This document shows positions 47,939 through 61,300 of a stretch of 64,000 nucleotides of DNA, piece after piece. The translations under genes were made by a program, and so were the position numbers. This stretch comes from Halocafeteria seosinensis (taxonomy: Eukaryota; Sar; Bigyra; Bicosoecida). Numbering within the stretch: position 1 is the first letter of the stretch; the number at the start of each line of letters is the position of its first letter. The stretch spans positions 124,001 through 188,000 of the forward strand of contig LVLI01000005.1 in assembly GCA_001687465.1 (NCBI GenBank), written 5' to 3'. The notes under the pieces are model-generated. The model did no database searches and was not told the origin of the DNA. It saw only the letters and a list, made by a program, of their open reading frames with translations.

Positions 47939-48545
47939 TTTCTGCGCGGCTACTGTTCCTCTGTATCAATGCTTCCAGCTCTTGGGGTATCTAGTCAGTG
48001 AACCAAGTTTCTTCTCTCCGACTTTCTCACGACATGCACTCGGACTGGGAGATGGCTGTGATAGTGAAGCGTCGCTTAACTTCAACGAAAGTTCTGGGAT
48101 GCTGTACACGCATCCAAGGTTGCGAAAAACCCTTTCTTTGCTCCCACAAATTGAAAATGTACATGGCAGAAATACCAATGTATCCCATTCTCTGTGGACT
48201 AGTAGGAATTTCTAGGGTACGGGTAGCGAGTCGACGCCATGGCCCATGGCATGGAGCGAACAGTCTTGCCGTTAGCGCGGCGGCTGGCCCTTTGGCGCGA
48301 CGAGCAAGTTGAAGTTTGCAAAACCAGTTTCGTGCAGCTGATATGTACCTAGATACTCGTCGTAGATGAGCCTTGATGGAGTGAAACTTACGTCTCTAGT
48401 GAGGAGTTCCCTTGAAGGAGTGGAAAAATAGAGGTATCGTGTTTGAATAGACGCCTACAGGGTTTTGTGAAGTAGGACACAGGTCCTAAACGCTTTCGCG
48501 GAATTGAGGCGTCATAACGACCACTACGGGGACCATATAGTCACA
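47939..48545. other. Divergent promoter region
   Basis: About 600 bases between the DoxX-like gene (minus) and the next plus-strand gene. No gene or RNA recognised. Confidence 0.4.
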
Positions 48546-49974
48546 ATGAGCCATGCGGCATTTAGGGTAAATACTTCACCGTTGGTAGTTAACTCGGGGC
48601 GAGAGAGAAAGGAAAGCCAAAGCTCGAGACGCCGCCAACCTCTTCAGCACACACCCGAAACCAACACGAACTGCGATAATGTTGTGGCCAGCGTACCAGA
48701 TGAGCACGACCGTAAAGGACAAGGAAGGGACACAGAACCTTCCAGAAAAAGTGAAAGGCAACAGGACTCCGCTCTAAATGGAAAGGTCGAAGAAGAAAGG
48801 GAAAATCTCTTTGGTAGCGGTGAACTTAACAACACCAGGTATGTGATATAAGAGGAGATTCAAGAACATAGATTCTCGTTTTGATCATTTTCTTTTGTGA
48901 GAATTCCTCCTTGGACATATACGCAGGGAGATATTGCAGCACCTTGATGCGGTTGATCGAGAGCTCAACACCATATTCGCTGATTGCGAGAAATATGAAA
49001 GGAAATCCTCTGTCGCATCCGACGAACAGACAGGGCAACGAGCTTCCCGAGCAAATGAGGATCCAACACAAAACGTACTCAACTTTGGCTTTAACTCAGT
49101 TGCTGAACAACTTGGAGCTTCAGCTCAGAAGAGTGGAAATAAGAATCACCGCTCGCGGCGCACGACCACCCAGGGGATACCAGAGAGGCCATCTGTTCGA
49201 GATATACTTCAGGGTCCAGACCGCCATGGGAAACTAGCGCCTAGTTTATGCATCAGCTACGACTGTACCGAGTCACAGTCTTCTAAGCTGCGCTCCACTC
49301 TTACGAAGATATCCAAGGCTGTTGACCACGCGAAGGCGTTCCACCGGCAGCTTCCGTTCCTTCTTACTGAGATAAGCATAGATTCTGGAAAACACCTAAA
49401 GATGCTCAACAGGTTGTGGTGCCGCACTGCAATGTGCTTCAAGCATCGATTAAACTGCTTGTCAGATCTGAGAGAATGTGAATCGGAGGAACAGCGAAGG
49501 CAAATTATTCTTCAGGAATACTCACTGGCGACTGAAAAGCTCGAAATGCATCATCGACTCTGCGACTCGTCGTTGGATAGGGAGAGAATAAAAAAACAGA
49601 TATGGGAGTTGAAGCTACGTTCGAACTCACCCAGTTCTGTTAACCATTTTAACATCAGGTTGAAATCACGTTCGAAAGACGGAATCGAACTAGACTGCTC
49701 ATCTGTCCTTCGCGGCTTAGTCCTAGATAAGGAGATGGATGAAGATGTCGAGATTCCCGGTAGTGACGATCTCTTCAGACAATTCAAGGAGTGTTCCTCG
49801 CAGTTGAAATCTATCGATAAGAAGATGATGAGTGAATCAAGACAGCATTTTGAAGAGATGAAAAACCACATGATGTACGGAGTGAAATATACCGATATCA
49901 TGGAGGCTGAGGCAGAAGTGAAGAATCTCCTCATAGAGGCAAATGCTTCCAAAAAAGTAAAACGGCTGTTTTGA
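48546..49974 (+). CDS. Hypothetical helical protein, unrecognised
   Basis: Two exons, 48546-48838 and 48927-49974 (446 residues). The first ~100 residues are polar and disordered-looking (GRERKESQSSRRRQ, KSERQQDS). The rest is helix-rich with heptad-like stretches: EILQHLDAVDRELNTIF, LRSTLTKISKAVDHAKAFH, RLWCRTAMCFKHRLNCLSDL, FRQFKECSSQLKSIDKKMM and YTDIMEAEAEVKNLLIEA. It ends in a basic SKKVKRLF. The splice restores a clean frame across the intron. No family recognised. A structural or scaffold role is only a guess. Its stop is 114 bp from that of the opposing ribonucleotide reductase gene. Confidence 0.7.
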
Positions 49975-50088
49975 AGTCTATTAAGGCTTTCTTGAATAAT
50001 GCACGAAACACACGGGCGTTCTTACGATGATAAATATATGCAATACATGCGATGTCTGTTCAATTGCCGGAAGTAGGCAGTATTCGTC

Positions 50089-51816
50089 TTAAAATTCGGC
50101 ATCCAGGCGGAATTCCTCTTCCTCAGCGTTGTTTCCAACGTGTGCCTTGGAATACTCCCCAACTCTCTTCTCAAAAAAGTTCGTTTTCCCTTGAAGCGAA
50201 ATGAGTTCCATCCACTCGAATGGATTAGTAGAATGGTACACTTTGGGGACTCCTAGGGATTGCAATAGACGGTCAGCCACAAATTCGATGTACTGTTTCA
50301 TCAATTCACTGTTCATTCCAATTAGTTCAACGGGGAGGGCTTCTGATACGAATTCTTTCTCACAATCCACTGCCCACGTAATGATTTCATGTACACGCTC
50401 CTCCGGAAGCTTGTTTTCTAAGAGCGAGTATAATCTGACAAATAGTACGTGCACACATAACGATAAATTTAATCCATCTGCTGAGGCCAGCAATTGCAAC
50501 ACACTTACAAGCATGCGAAATCACAATGTAGTCCTTCGTCCCTGGAAATCAATTCATTAGAGAAGCAGAGACCAGGCATAAGTCCCCTCTTTTTTATCCA
50601 AAAGATTGAGCAGAATGAACCCGAGAAAAAGATTCCTTCAACAGCAGCAAATGCAATAACTCGTTCAGGAAAGGAGGCATAAGCCGGATCTGTCCATTGC
50701 AGCGCCCAGTCTGCCTTCCGTTTCACACAGGGGATGGTTTGGATTGCGTTGAAAAGGTGGTCTTTCTCTTTCTTATCTTTAATGTAAGTGTCGATGAGGA
50801 GTGAATAGACTTCAGAATGGATGTTTTCCACAGCGATTTGGAAACCGTAGAAACAGCGAGCTTCAGGCACTTGTACTTCGCTGGCAAAGTTTTCAGCGAG
50901 ATTCTCGTTCACAATACCATCGCTTGCAGCAAAGAAAGCAAGGACGTAGCTCAAGAAGTGCCTTTCATCGTCAGAGAGCCCCTCCCAATCCTGCGTAATT
51001 CACTCCAACCGACAGATTCGAATTGAAGTGCTCCGATGACAATGCAGCAATGTAGACGCATACCTTGTAATCACTGGACAAATCAAGTTCTTCTGCTGTC
51101 CAAAACGATGCTTCCGCCTTCTTATACATATCCCAGATCTGCAGTCATAGCCCAAACGGCGCGTTAAAACTATGGTACGTCAGGTAGGTTTTCCAGTACT
51201 TCAAAACCATTTCCAAAATGCCGATCATTCGAGCACAAACCACACAATTTGTATCAGTAAAGGTGTGGAATCAATAATTACAAATTTACATGCTTTGCTT
51301 CTTATCTTCTGGCACATGTATATGCCACCCTTCCGACTCATTTGAATTCCCGCGTTGGAATTCAAATTCGGGGTACAGGTTCAACATCTACTCATACATG
51401 CCTCTTGCTACATTTTCCCTTCGTTTCGATGAATCCCCATTCACAACAAATAAAATGCACTTATATTATCCCTTCATGCGTCGGATGAGCGTCTCTTGAT
51501 GCAGATAACGGGCTGAAAAGGACAAGATTCGGCCGTTGGGCGCGTGCAACCTACCTGGTGATAGCGGATGGGAAACAGGACGAATCTATTTTGCGTCTCT
51601 TGCAGCAGAGGTTCCGGTTTCAATTCACCATCTCGCTCCTTGCGCTGCAGAGGTTCAGGGCCAGCAAAGTTAGGTTAAACACAATTTTTAAGCCTTCCAA
51701 AGATTTTCAAAATGACAAAAACAACCAGGATTTCAAATCGTTAACGTCTGCTTCCCAAGCGCCAGTAATATACTTACCTTGAGCTCGCTTACCTTTGTTG
51801 GGGTGATATCAGTCAT
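50089..51816 (-). CDS. RNR2: Ribonucleoside-diphosphate reductase small subunit (R2)
   Basis: Five exons (minus): 51816-51778, 51644-51555, 51138-51064, 50990-50509, 50434-50089 (343 residues). Class Ia R2 motifs are continuous: [79 protein letters not shown] (iron ligands and the radical Tyr), [36 protein letters not shown], and [28 protein letters not shown]. The C-terminus [10 protein letters not shown] is the tail that docks onto the R1 subunit. Role: provides the diiron-tyrosyl radical for making deoxyribonucleotides. The intron at 51554-51139 is 416 nt, far longer than the norm here. The start [13 protein letters not shown] is a 13-codon exon. Confidence 0.93.
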
Positions 51817-53408
51817 TTTAGTGTGATATCGTGTGTAGGGGGGAGTGTCCCTGGAAACACTGAGTTGGCTGTATGAGTCGTGTGTGGAAAGAAAAAGTCT
51901 ACCTGGTGGATTTTCTTGTGAAGTGGACGCTGAATCAAACCCTTTGAATTCTACTCTACTGCCGGACGAGTACGTCACTCTTCGGGAGCGTTTGAATTCC
52001 ATTTGACTCACGATGTACTCTTCAACATTCAATGGTGTTTGAATCATGCACGAGGCGGCACTGCCGACGAATGCCAATTTATTAGGAACTTTGATTTGCA
52101 TTTGAATCAGGTAGCTTGTCATATGGAAGCATCCCTGGAAGCAAGAGACGGAAGAGTGTATTGTAAGACTCACGAAAGCGATTCGGCGCGCTCTTATGCA
52201 TATAATAGGCGCAGCGAGACTGACCCAAGCCTCAGGTTGATGGAGTGTTGTCGAGGTGCATTTATACGAGTGCACTTGACGCCAGGTCTAAATGCCCTTT
52301 CCTGCACGCGACAGAAGACCTACAAATAATACCTTTGACTTGGGAGGTAAGAGAATGGAGTATCACTGTCGTTTATCCATTCTATCAGATTAAGATTTGC
52401 GGGGGAGGGCAACCAGAATTGCGTCATTCTGAGGAAACAGAGTGCAACTCATGACACTGTAAACGACAACGGCATAAGCGAGTCAGTGGTAGTGTACTGT
52501 GGGAATTATTGAATTAAATATGTGCACGGTATGGTTTATATCCCCGCTTGACCATAATCCACCCCTTTGCTTTTGCTAACTTGACGGCGTTCTTGGAGAG
52601 TGCAGCGTGGAAAACCCCAGAATGATGCTACAAACTAGTCTACAGTGCGCAGTGGCCCCATGGATGCACAATCCTCAGTCCAGGGATGCTTTGACTTTCC
52701 ATGAGACTGTCACCAGGAGTGACCCCGTTGTAGTGTCCCGTTGTGGAGGAGGTAGCGGTACTTCCCACTGGCCACTGAGTGGCAGTGAGTGTGCCAATGA
52801 TACTAGGGGCCAAAACAGCTAAGCTCTCCCGTGCTACTCCTATAGTCAGCCCCATGGGTGACAATGATGTTTGGTGGAACGGCACGTTTGTTGTTGATTG
52901 AGGACACTTAACTGCCGTGGTACAAGGACGCTCTCCCACTTCCGGAAAGAGCTTCATACCGGAAGCCACTACCACACTAGAACACTTTCTGTAGGCTTCG
53001 TCATAACCAAGACACATTTAGAACTGTCGCTCGGGTGGTAGGGGATGCGGTGCAGTGCAGCAGCATCCCCCGACCCAGGGTATCTTTGGCCACGGGGCCG
53101 GGCTTCTGACTCTTTGGATCCAGAGCTTGCCATACAGAGACTGTCTGACACAGTACAGTGTTTTTTTAGTGCCTTCAAGCATACCTCCCTCATTCATGCC
53201 CACGTTTGAGCGTCGTCTCGTCAGAGTAAAACACGAAGCGTGTTAAACCAGCGCTATCCCACACGGGGCTGTACAGCGTACACGACAGGTATGGTGAACA
53301 ATTGGCGGTATTAAGACCCACAGACAGACAAATCAGCCGGCATGGGATAATCCGACATTCTCGAGAAGACGACGAGTGAATATATTGAACGGAGGGACAT
53401 TCACTTCA
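51817..53408. other. Divergent spacer with a possible relic segment
   Basis: This 1.6-kb spacer separates the R2 gene (minus) and the Ser/Arg-rich gene (plus). Bases ~52600-53250 are GC-richer and carry open minus-strand frames (52640-53017 and 53018-53203) without a firm family. A short CLGYDEAYRKC string weakly recalls the GYxxxxKAYR segment of copia-type polyproteins, which is not enough for a call. The rest holds nothing I can name. Confidence 0.35.
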
Positions 53409-54249
53409 ATGAAGAGAGGACATCGAACATCCAGCAGCCGGAGCCAACCTGGGAACGACGCAACCAGCCGGAGTCGAACCTCTCGTTCGTCAGCGCCCAC
53501 AGGGCTACAATCCCTCGACGAGAAGCTATTACAGGTGGGTTACCCCCGTTGGCTACCGTAGCATTTGTGCATGATAGTTACGATGGTATTCGCAGGTGGG
53601 GAAAAAGTTTCCAGAAGTGTATTTCGAGGACGATACCCCGCCCCGGAAATACACGGGCCGCCCGAATACAGTTAGTGCTACACGACGTAGCACAGACGAC
53701 GGTGGCATGGCAAGAGCGAAATCATCGGGAAGGAGATATTCCCCCTCGCGAAGCCGCAGTGGAAGCAATATAACTTCGTCGAGCACCACGGCCAGTAGCC
53801 GAGGAGCTGGCGAAGGAGGGCTACGGATATTGCGAAGCAAGTCAGGCCGCCATTCGAATACATCAACTAGCTCAACGCCGACGAAAGCGAGTTCTCCTAA
53901 ACGTCCTTCTACTGCTTCCTCCCTGAGACACAGGTCCAGCAACAAAGAGGGCGCGAGGTACAAACAGCGAGCAGCTACTGCAGTTGATATCGGATCCACT
54001 TCCCCATTATGCTCTGTGATACCCGAAGACGAGCTGAAGCGTTTTGAAAAAAGAGCGGCAAACTTATCAGAAAAATTTGAGCACGATAAGGAGTTATTTG
54101 CTTCGCATGACAAAGGGGTATCCAAGCAAAGAAGTTCCAAACGCACTGCTACTATACAAAGGACCCCTGGCAATCGAGATGAACTCATAGCGGCCGACTC
54201 TTCTTATTTGTTTACAAGTAAGGACTTTACTACCTTAGGCGATATATAA
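53409..54249 (+). CDS. Hypothetical Ser/Arg-rich basic protein
   Basis: Two exons, 53409-53534 and 53596-54249 (259 residues). The protein is dominated by Ser, Arg, Thr and Lys (RRYSPSRSRSGSN, SSTTASSRG, TPTKASSPKRPST), typical of disordered microtubule- or RNA-binding proteins. A more structured acidic piece, VYFEDDTPPRKY, opens exon 2, and ELKRFEKRAANLSEKFEHDKEL near residue 200 is a likely helix. No family recognised. It ends 51 bp from the stop of the FAM184-like gene. Confidence 0.65.
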
Positions 54250-54300
54250 CCTACACTCGCATTGCATGCATCATCAGCATGTTGAATTGGAGGCGGTATT

Positions 54301-57300
54301 TCATCTCTTTTGCGTGCCATGAGCTTTGCTCTTGCCGGTGGTATTTGAAGCCATTTTACTGGAGCTCTCACTTTTTGTGGTCGTAGCTCCTTGAGATTGT
54401 TGAGTCCCTCCTCCGAAAGGATCAAGCACTCCTACATTTGGAGACCTGCGTTAGAAACTTGCTGTGCATATACGCGCTGGGCTTTGCTGATGGAACGGTA
54501 ACAACCTTACCTGCTGAACATTTTGTTGTAGTTTTCTTCTCGATTGTGCAGCTCCAATTTGAAAAACTTCATCTCCTCTTTCACTTTCTGAATGACAAGA
54601 GAACCATCAGCCATGAAGAAATTTGATACAGCCCGTGCGATAATTGGTCACATACCCGCAGCTCTTTATCTTTCTTCTTCAAAGCTTCCGCTAGTTGGCG
54701 TATTCGTTTCACATCTTCCTCTCTAGGCTCTCGTTGTTCATAGCGTTGCTTCCATTCCTCAACTCTCTCTTCCATCACGTCCATTTGCTGTTCCATAAGA
54801 TTTTTCATTGTTTCCATATTTTCATCCAAGCTGCAAGATAAAACAGAAAGCATTAGATCGGGAATACCATCGAAGGGTGACTGCCACTTCAAACACACCT
54901 ATTCATTTCTCCCGCATGGTCATCCACCAGCATATCGATCGATTCCTTTTGCTGAGCAAGCATCGTATCTCTTTCATTTGTCCATTCTTCCTCTGCCCGA
55001 CGAAATTCTTCTCGCAACTTCTCTAGGTTATTTCCAAGCTCGTTATATGCTCGGCCTTGTTGCGAAAGGGAATTTTGTGCTTCGGCCAGCTTTTGTTCCA
55101 ACGCACGTATTTGGGATTCGTATTGCTCAACTGACGACTGAAGTTCACGACGGTGTTTCTCCTCAAGATTCTCGTGCTTCCTATTGAACTCGGTCTGTTT
55201 CCGTTCTAGACTCTGCTGAAGCTGTTGTTCGAGTTCTTGTTCCCTGCTTCGTACAGCTTGTGTCTTCTCTTGTTCCATGTTATCCCTCAAAGACTTCAAG
55301 GCAGAATCCTTCTCAGACGATAACTTGCTCTCCAGTTCGGACAATTGCTTTTGAGCCGCGCTCTTTAGTTCTTCCTCCTTGTCTTGCAGCTTTCGCTCCC
55401 ATTTTTCCTCCAGAAGTTTCTGTTGTCGTTCACTATCACTCCGAATATTGTCGACTTTTTCTTGCATCTGCTTCCGTAATGTTTCTTTCTCCTGTTCTAG
55501 CGCGTTAATCTTATCTCTAAACGTGGACTCGGAACTGTGCAAATGCTCTTGATAACGCTTTTCGACTTCTTCGAGCTGTTTCCTAAGCTCCTCAATTTGG
55601 GCAAGGTAATTGTTTATCTCTTGGTCGTGACGTTGCTTCAGCTCCTCCATCTGCTTTTTGTACTGCTGATCTAGTTTTTCCTCCAGCTCTTTCAGGGCCT
55701 GGGCCTTTTCATTCTCCAATTTTTTTCGGAGACTGTCAAGTTCTTCTCGATGTCGCCGTTGCTCATCCTGAAGTTGCTGTTTCAATTCGCTTGCATCATT
55801 TTTGTTTCTGTTTTTTTGTTCCTCAATGGAGATCTGAAGCTTCTTGATTTCCTCTTCGAACTGTTTAATCCTAGCCTCGTATTGACCTAGTGAGACACGT
55901 AACTCGTCTATTCTTGAATTTTTATCCTTTTGGTTCTGCTGGCTGCTAGCCAACTCTGATTCAAGTTCTTGAACTTGTTTCTGCAACGCCATCACACGCT
56001 CTTCAGCATTAGACTCCTGCACAATATACTAAGAAGTAGCTATGACTCTAAAACTCAGGGAGATCTCGTTACGTAGTAAATACCTTATCTGAAACAGCTC
56101 TCTCTAGTTCCTCAATTTTGTTGTGCGCTTCATTGAGTTTCTGCTGCAGGTCGTTGATTTCAGCCGCTGCTCTGGACTTTTCCGAATCCAGTGCATCGTT
56201 TAGTTCTTGCGAGTGTCTCGCCGAGGCGTTGTCGAGTGCTTCTTGAACCGCGTACTCTTCTTGTTTCTTCATATCTTCTTTTAACCGTTCTAGTTCCTCA
56301 GCGCTGCAAAAAGCCACACCCGTTGTACACTTAAGCAAAGCCTCTATCGATTGAATTCATCCACGTACTGTTCATTGCTCTGCTTTCTTAGTCTCTCCTC
56401 ATAGCTGGTCTCACTGTCTTTGAGATGCTGGCGGAGTTCATCGATCTTCACCTGCAGCTCCGAAGAGAGTTCATTCGTTTCTTTATGTTTGGACTCTATT
56501 TCTTCCTCTAATGATGAAATTCTGTCCTGTAGATCTTGCTTATCGTGCGATAATTTTGAATTCTCGGATCTCATTTCTTCCAGTTCTTTCCGCAACTGCT
56601 GGCATTGCCGGTTGGAGTTTTGGAGTGAACTTTGAACGTTGTAGACGGTCTTACGCTCTTCTTGAATCTGTTCTTGCAAATTTTCAATTTCTGTGAGCAG
56701 TTGCTTTTGTGTTTTTTGTGAGGTTGCATTGTCTTTCTCCCGCATTTGTTCTGACTCTTGCAGTTTAGACTCCAAAGAATGCAATTGCTGTCGTAGCACC
56801 GAAACAGTTTCGTCCTTATTCGCCGTTTCAGAATATCTTTCATCCAGCTCTTTTTGTAACTTTTCAATTTTGTCATGGGCTTCTTGAAGCGAAGAATTGA
56901 GACGTTCAGCTTCTTGTTTGCGTTGTTCGTTCTTCTCCAAGGCGGCGTTCAGATCTGCTGAAAGCTTTGAAATTTTCTCATGAGATTCGACTAGCTCTTT
57001 CTCCTTTTCTGTACACTTTCCATTAAGAGAATCGTTTTCTTGCCGTAGCTGTTCAATTCTTTCTTTTAACTCCTGTTCTGAACCCACAGAATCCTGTAGT
57101 TTTGCCTCGTATTGTTGCCTCAATCGCTGCATCTTATCTTCTAGTTCCTTTGCTTGAGAGTCAAGGTCTCGCTTCATCTCGTTGTAGTCGTTGTTTTTCT
57201 TTTGCTCTAATTCTCGTAATTCCTGGTCAGAAGATGCCTTAATTTGCTCTACCTCGCTTCGATGCCTACCCTTAAGATCTTGGAGCTCCCTATAGTGCTC

Positions 57301-57858
57301 CTCCTTTAACTGAGCGATTTCGTCATCTTTCGACGCTGCCTCATCTCTCAATTTCTTCTCGTATTGCTCGATTTTCTCATGAAGGCCTTGGACCTCTTTG
57401 TTATGCTTCGTTCTCACTTGTTCAAATTCATCCAGTCGTTGCTCGAATTTTTCGTTGATTCCTTCCATTTTTTGCTGGGCCTGCTGCAGTTCCTCCTGGT
57501 ACTTCTGCTCCAATTCTTCTTGGTGCTTCCGTTGTTTCTCACAAAATTCTCTAAAATCTTCCTTGGCATCTTGCTTCTCTCGCTCATACTGCTTTCGGAG
57601 TTCCTCTAATGCGAGTTCCGTCTTCCGTTCTTCCTTGCGTTCCTGAAGCTGCGATTCAAAGCGTTTGATCTTGTCGGCGGCATCACTGAGTATCTGCTGT
57701 ACTTCCTCGTTGTGTTGCGTCGTTATCGCCGCCTTCTCTGATTCATGATCGTCATTGACGGTGTTTAAATGGTAGATAACTTTGGTTAACTGCGCGATTT
57801 TCTTGCTCATTTTGAAGTGCAAATCTTGCACTTTTCTATTGTCCTGTCTGTCACCCAT
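54301..57858 (-). CDS. FAM184-like long coiled-coil protein
   Basis: Six exons (minus): 57858-56369, 56303-56084, 56016-54899, 54830-54656, 54587-54511, 54445-54301 (1,074 residues). The N-terminal DLHFKMSKKIAQLTKVIYHLNT is nearly the FAM184 signature (KMSKKIAQLTKVIYALNT in vertebrates). About 900 residues of continuous heptad coiled coil rich in Glu, Gln, Lys and Arg follow. The spliced C-terminus EEMKFFKLELHNREENYNKMFSR followed by SPNVGVLDPFGGG parallels the FAM184 end (KFYQLELVNRETNFNKVF...GVINPL). Length is close to the ~1,100 residues of animal FAM184A. Family function is poorly known; its range suggests a link with cilia or centrosomes, which I state as inference. Confidence 0.82.
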
Positions 57859-58372
57859 GGTATTCACAGGATCCCCTTTAATACATGGAGCTTATATGTG
57901 CAGATGGTTTGACGTCCATAAGTAGTTAATACACTTCTCGAAACCTCAGTTTGAAACCACGTCCCATCGCCTCGCTCTTACCCTCTAGAGATGCGCAGAG
58001 TGACGGCACGTTTGATACATCGTCACAATCTGTGGTGCTTGCATCGTGTACAATGTAATTGCACTCGATTGGGAGCTCCAATGGTAAGTTCACAACAAGG
58101 GAGGTGTTTTAACGGGCGTTGTTGACTCAGAATTTAGAGTCGGAACTCAAAGTCGGGTCTTGCACACGACATTCACATGTAACTTAATCATTGTTACGAA
58201 GACAAAAGTAATTAAACGTAACTTAATTATAAAGAGCCTCTTTTGTGGAAAAACAAGAATGTGTGACCAGATGCTTGCTGGCAGTGCTGTGTATTCCTGC
58301 GGAGAAACTGGGAAGTGAATTCAGTGGCCCAGTGGCTGACAATGGGGCATACATATATTGTCGATTGGCGAA
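57859..58372. other. Intergenic spacer
   Basis: About 510 bases between the RAD54B-like 3' end and the FAM184-like start, both on minus. Nothing recognised. Confidence 0.4.
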
Positions 58373-61300
58373 CTACAAAAAGTCAATACCAGAATCATCA
58401 ATTTCCTCATCTAAAGCATCTACTGCCACCATTCCTTTGGTGGTCGACACTGTGGCTGGGGCATCTTTAGGGGGTGAATTTTGGTCACCGGCTCGTTCCT
58501 CTCCTAAAGTTTGAGACTCTTCCGCATCGGGCGTTGCACTGTTCTCTTTGGTTGCCTTTTCGCCTGTTTGAGGATCTTCTTTGCGAACCAAAACGTACGG
58601 TACAGTGTCAGTATCTTCACAGTTGTGTAGCGCTCCAGCTAATATTGGGTCACTCTCCGTGACGTCGCACGCACCGGTGTATTGAGGCCAGTTTGAGGCC
58701 GTGCCTTTAGTTTTCTTGGACATCATTTCAAGCGTATCGCAACGATTCCGACGTTCTTCCAAAGAGCTGCTTTGTGGTTTCACAGAGAACAGGGCTTTGA
58801 GTTCATTCATTGTGAAATTCCTCGAGTTGTCCTCTCCTACTTTGCTGTGGATTGACATGGCGAGCTCCTTCTTCCTAAGCTGACGCTGATAAATCTTTTC
58901 TTCTATAGTATCCACGTTGAAGAACCTATAGATATGACAAGTGTGCTTCTGGCCCTCCCTCCATATTCTCGCCATAGCCTGGTGATCGTTTGCCGGATTC
59001 CAGTCAACATTGAACATTACCAATCTGCTCGCACCTATGAGATTCAAACCCGTGCCACCGGCTTTAGATGAAAGAAGAAAGACTCTACATTCAGCGGCCG
59101 GACACATATTGAAGAAATTGACTAGCGATTGACGCTCATCCGAGGCGGTACCCCCGTCCAGTCTAAGGAATTTGACGTCCCTAAAGGAACACAGTTGGGA
59201 AATTAGATCCAAAGGCTGCAACCATTACATCCAGTGAGCAATGAGTAACATTTGCAGCGCTACGATTAACCATACCTGGGTAGAGTGAGACACGATTACG
59301 ATCTTCTCAGTGGTGTTGTGGACAACGCCCTGAAGCAGCTTATCCAAAACACGAAACTTGGAAGAAGCGTTGATAAACGCTTCTGCATACTTTGTAGAGT
59401 CTCCCCCTCTGAAATTCAGGCGCTCGAGAAGACATTTGACCAAGGCTCCGGGCTGAAAACCATTACCGTCTGTCTCGGTATCAATGAGGTCCGGTTGTTT
59501 CCGGAGGTATTCTCGAACTGTACCGGCTGCTTTCTCCCGACGAACGGGATAGGCAAACCCCAGTGCTTCTGCAGCCGCAACTGCGACGAATTTCTGCGAT
59601 TCTTCGTAGGGGTTCCTTTCAGGATACTTGTCATTGTCGTAGCGCCCCCAAACCAACAGCGGATGGTCACAAACCTGCTTAAGATACCCTGTTTGAAAAC
59701 CGCTTGATATTAGAACGCATAAGAGGGTACATGAGAGTCAATAACGCTTACCAAGGAGTTGTAAAGCCGATGCTTGCGTCTCTGCACTTCGGTTTCGAAG
59801 GAAGGCAGCAAAACTCGAGCGTAGGAGTTCTGCGTATAGCTTTCGTTGTACATCGGAACAATTGATGAATATGCAGGACTCTACTTTTGTTGGAAGGAAC
59901 TTCGAAATAGCATCGCTAGTCCTTCTCAAAACAAACAAGGATGTTAAGCGTGATAGTTCCTGACTCCGTTGCTCCCCGATCTCTTTATCCTTCGTAGTGG
60001 CTTTCGTGTCTCTGCTACTCTCTATGGGAGATTCGAACACGCGGCGGAAGGTCGACAGATTACCCAGCACATCCGGGTTGGCAAACGATACCATGGCGTA
60101 GAACTCCTGCAAGTTGAATCTAACGTCTACTGAGTAGTTCTTATGAAGAATAACAATTTCTACTACTCGTACCTGAAGGTCGTTCTGAATAGGAGTCCCC
60201 GTCAATAGTACTCGGCGACGGGTCGGGCATTGGTTTAGCGCTGCGATGGTCTTGTTTCCTAAACTATTTTTTAGACGATGCCCTTCATCGCACACTAGTA
60301 GCCCAATGTTCGCTTTGGTTAACTCCGTTGAGAATTTTCTGTACATCTCGTAGGATACTGCACAGATAATTTACCAGAGTCTAGGATCGTAGAAAACTTT
60401 ACGCTTCGATGCGATCCTTACATATCAACACCGGGAATACTTCAGCCCCTCCCATCACAAAATCCTGTACATGACCGGATGTCGTTTTATCCGCTTTTGT
60501 TATGGCTAGCGGTTTGCACCGATCGTCACCCAACCACTTCTTAAACTCTCGTTTCCAGTTTGCAACAAGAGAAGACGGAGTGACGATCACAGCTTTCGAA
60601 ATCGTACGGTGTCCATTTATATTCTGTTTTAGCATCGTGTAAATTAGTGTGATTGTAGAAAGAGTCTTTCCCAAGCCCATCTCATCAGCTAGGATACATC
60701 CATTGCCTTCGAAACTGCATGTGCATGGTATTATGCTAAGCATTTCGCTAACCGACACAAACTCCTAGAGAATAGCTTACTTTCTTAGTCCCATTGTACA
60801 TTCCCATAGGAACTGTACAGCTTCCCGCTGATGCGGGCGCAATACCGCTGCCACAGTAGGCTCGACCACTACGGGAACGAGTCTCTCTCCGTTGGCTTGC
60901 GTCAGGGTGCCGTCGTCAGCTAATATACCACCAGTGTCTAAAGACTGCTTACGGCTTCCGGAAGACTGAGGCCACTGGAGAACCAGAGCATTTTCTGCGA
61001 AGGGGTTATGTCGCGGTTGCGCAGGTTTTCTGGCCTTCCGGAAAGTAAGGCCTTCACTGTCAGAGCTTGATGCTCGTTTCTTCGAGCAAAGAGGTTGTAC
61101 AAAGCCTTTTGAGGAACCCAAATCCATTTTAGTTGTATCAGCGGTGGTGGAAGAGTTGATGAATATTCTTCCGGTTTCAAACTCTTCCTTGTTAACTTCA
61201 TTGTTTACCTGGATCCCGAGAATGGCTTTAGTGATACTATATAAAGTCATCCTTTTCTTGTACCCTATGACCCCATACCTCTAAATCGTACGCTCCTACT

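Noticed and set aside
57364-57646. Plus-strand frames rich in Leu and Phe that look like membrane segments
   Set aside because: They are the antisense of Lys/Glu-rich coiled coil in the FAM184-like gene, which always yields such hydrophobic readings.
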